Of a stretch of DNA of 64,000 nucleotides, positions 63,004 to 64,000 are shown piece after piece. A model generated the notes under the pieces. That model was not told the DNA's origin and made no database searches. It saw only the letters and a list, made by a program, of their open reading frames with translations. The stretch's first letter is position 1, and every line of letters starts with the position of its first letter. The position numbers and the translations under genes are program-made. Source of the DNA: Phycicoccus elongatus Lp2. Its GTDB lineage: Bacteria > Actinomycetota > Actinomycetes > Actinomycetales > Dermatophilaceae. The DNA lies in contig NZ_HF570956.1 of the NCBI RefSeq assembly GCF_000367525.1, positions 1,034,985 through 1,098,984 of the forward strand, written 5' to 3'.

Positions 63004-63567
63004 CTACCCCGCGGTGGCCTCCAGCGTCAGCAACTTCTCCTTCGCGGCCGGCCCACCGGCATACCCACCGATGCCGCCACCGGCGGGGAGCACTCGATGG
63101 CAGGGGAGCACGAGGCACAAGGGGTTGCCGCCCAAGGCGGTCCCTACGGCGCGCGAGGCGCGCGGCCGGCCGATCCGCCCGGCGAGCTCGCCATAGGTCG
63201 TCGTCCGCCCATATGCCGTGGCGGAGAGGCCCGCGAGCACCTCGCGTTGGAAGGGCGTGGCGACCGCCAGGGAGGTGGCCACGTCGAAGTCGTGTCGCCG
63301 ACCGGCGAGGTAGTCCTCGACCTGTCGGCGGGCGTCGTCCAGCGGACGGGCCAGGCGCAGGACTCGCGGGCTCACGGCCGCCGCGACCCGGGCGAGGTGG
63401 GCGTGCTCCTCGGTCTCGCCCGCGGCAAACGCACAGAGGACGAGACGACCCCCCGCGGTCGCCAGGAGGAGGCGCCCGACGGCCGTGTCCAGCGCGGCAT
63501 ACGAGACGTCGGACTCGGGGAGCACGGGTGCCGTGATCGTGGGGGTGAAGGAAAAGGGGGAGGTCAT
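63004..63567 (-). CDS. ogt: Methylated-DNA--protein-cysteine methyltransferase
   Basis: A 187-residue suicidal repair protein. N-terminal domain (about 1-95), then the C-terminal DNA-binding domain with TPFQREVLAGLSATAYGRTTTYGELAGRIGRPRASRAVGTALGGNPL (spread over 105-150) and the active-site PCHRV (Cys ~157). It removes methyl groups from O6-methylguanine. It overlaps the ECF sigma factor stop by 4 bp, a known pairing in actinobacteria, suggesting sigma-coupled expression. Confidence 0.94.
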   Translation of the reverse strand: MTSPFSFTPTITAPVLPESDVSYAALDTAVGRLLLATAGGRLVLCAFAAGETEEHAHLARVAAAVSPRVLRLARPLDDARRQVEDYLAGRRHDFDVATSLAVATPFQREVLAGLSATAYGRTTTYGELAGRIGRPRASRAVGTALGGNPLCLVLPCHRVLPAGGGIGGYAGGPAAKEKLLTLEATAG

Positions 63568-64000
63568 CGGGACTCCTCGGGGAGGGTGAGGCGAAGGGTG
63601 GCGAGGGCGTCGCTGACGAGTCGCCGGCTCATCGCGGGGGTGGTGTCGAGCACGCGGGCGATCTCGCGGTGGTCGAGGTCGGAGACGTACTTGAGCGCAA
63701 CCGCTGCCCGTTGCCGCTCCGGCAGCCCGGCCACCGCTGACCAGAGCTCGGGGCGCGGGTCGATCCGGGGAGCGGCGACCGGGGCAGCCAGAAGCGTGGC
63801 CGGGTCCTCGACCGCGACGGTCTGGCGGGCCGATCGATGCGCGTCCATCGCGCAGTTGCGGGTGATCGTCAGCAGCCAGCCGCGCAGATTGGTGGCCGAT
63901 CGCACCGAGGGATAGGCGGCCAGCGCCTTGGTCCAGGCGGTCTGGGCGACGTCGTCCCCGTGGGTGGGACCAGCGAGGGCATGGGCCAGCCGGGCGACGT
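63564..64000 (-). CDS. ECF RNA polymerase sigma factor, 5' end outside the window
   Basis: At least 145 residues of an ECF sigma factor. Region 2 is visible at the window edge (GDDVAQTAWTKALAAYPSVRSATNLRGWLLTITRNCAMDAHRS), then a linker, and region 4 with LPERQRAAVALKYVSDLDHREIARVLDTTPAMSRRLVSDAL. The extreme N-terminus lies beyond base 64000. It overlaps ogt by 4 bp, so it may direct expression of the repair gene. Confidence 0.88.
   Translation of the reverse strand, partial: VARLAHALAGPTHGDDVAQTAWTKALAAYPSVRSATNLRGWLLTITRNCAMDAHRSARQTVAVEDPATLLAAPVAAPRIDPRPELWSAVAGLPERQRAAVALKYVSDLDHREIARVLDTTPAMSRRLVSDALATLRLTLPEESR

Overview
The window is high-GC actinobacterial DNA. The DUF222/HNH (13E12-type) genes, a CsoR copper operon, DtxR/IdeR-type iron boxes, LexA-type SOS boxes, a large putative PPi-type PEP carboxykinase and DUF2510 and SIP proteins fit the Micrococcales. 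My best guess is the Intrasporangiaceae (Janibacter/Knoellia-like); that placement is inference. No rRNA, tRNA or CRISPR array was found.

Layout. 1-1345 is a complete IS3-family element inserted into the 3' end of an SOS-box-bearing DUF222/HNH gene (1346-2776). 2.9-20.7 kb is chromosomal backbone: LLM oxidoreductase, PIG-L deacetylase, APH-type kinase, zinc ribbon protein, putative PPi-PEPCK, aldo/keto reductase, Lon-N protein, lipase, TRIC channel, MazG, ATP-dependent DNA ligase, HprK-like/PqqD protein, App1, Fpg/Nei glycosylase, a second DUF222/HNH gene and an AAA+ ATPase. About 20.7-44.0 kb is an acquired metal-resistance island. Its left part holds a hypothetical gene and a TnsA-like fragment fused to a truncated trxB. 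Arsenic genes follow (two arsC, an aquaglyceroporin, an ArsR-phosphatase fusion). Next come a CmtR/SmtB-like regulator with two CDF-type transporters, and extracytoplasmic thiol-redox genes (DsbA-like, VKOR, CcdA, TlpA, Trx-like). Copper genes come next (P1B ATPase, DUF305, BNR protein, DUF6153, CopZ), with a TetR/MFS efflux pair between them. TauE, remnants of hsdR and other genes, a MarR gene, an IS30 element and decayed sequence end the island. 44.0-64 kb is backbone again: an iron-boxed siderophore uptake operon, an alpha/beta hydrolase-LuxR regulator, DsrE and AhpD-like genes, ThrE, a VWA protein, PurU, the copA-copZ-csoR operon, a serine hydrolase, ogt and an ECF sigma factor.

Genes working together. 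The copper system appears split: csoR (59.1-59.4 kb) and its box lie in the backbone, while two more CsoR-type boxes sit in front of island copper genes and no csoR is visible in the island. The arsenic operon and its fusion regulator are divergent over one long dyad. The iron operon (44.1-48.8 kb) encodes reductase, binding protein, two permeases and ATPase.

Genome-level signals. The octamer CGGCATAC/GTATGCCG occurs about 48 times in the ~37 kb of backbone but only about 5 times in the ~24 kb island; twice it forms an identical 10-14-10 dyad in one intergenic region. Six otherwise good genes carry one-base frameshifts in G/C runs, in both backbone and island, which most likely reflects assembly indels.
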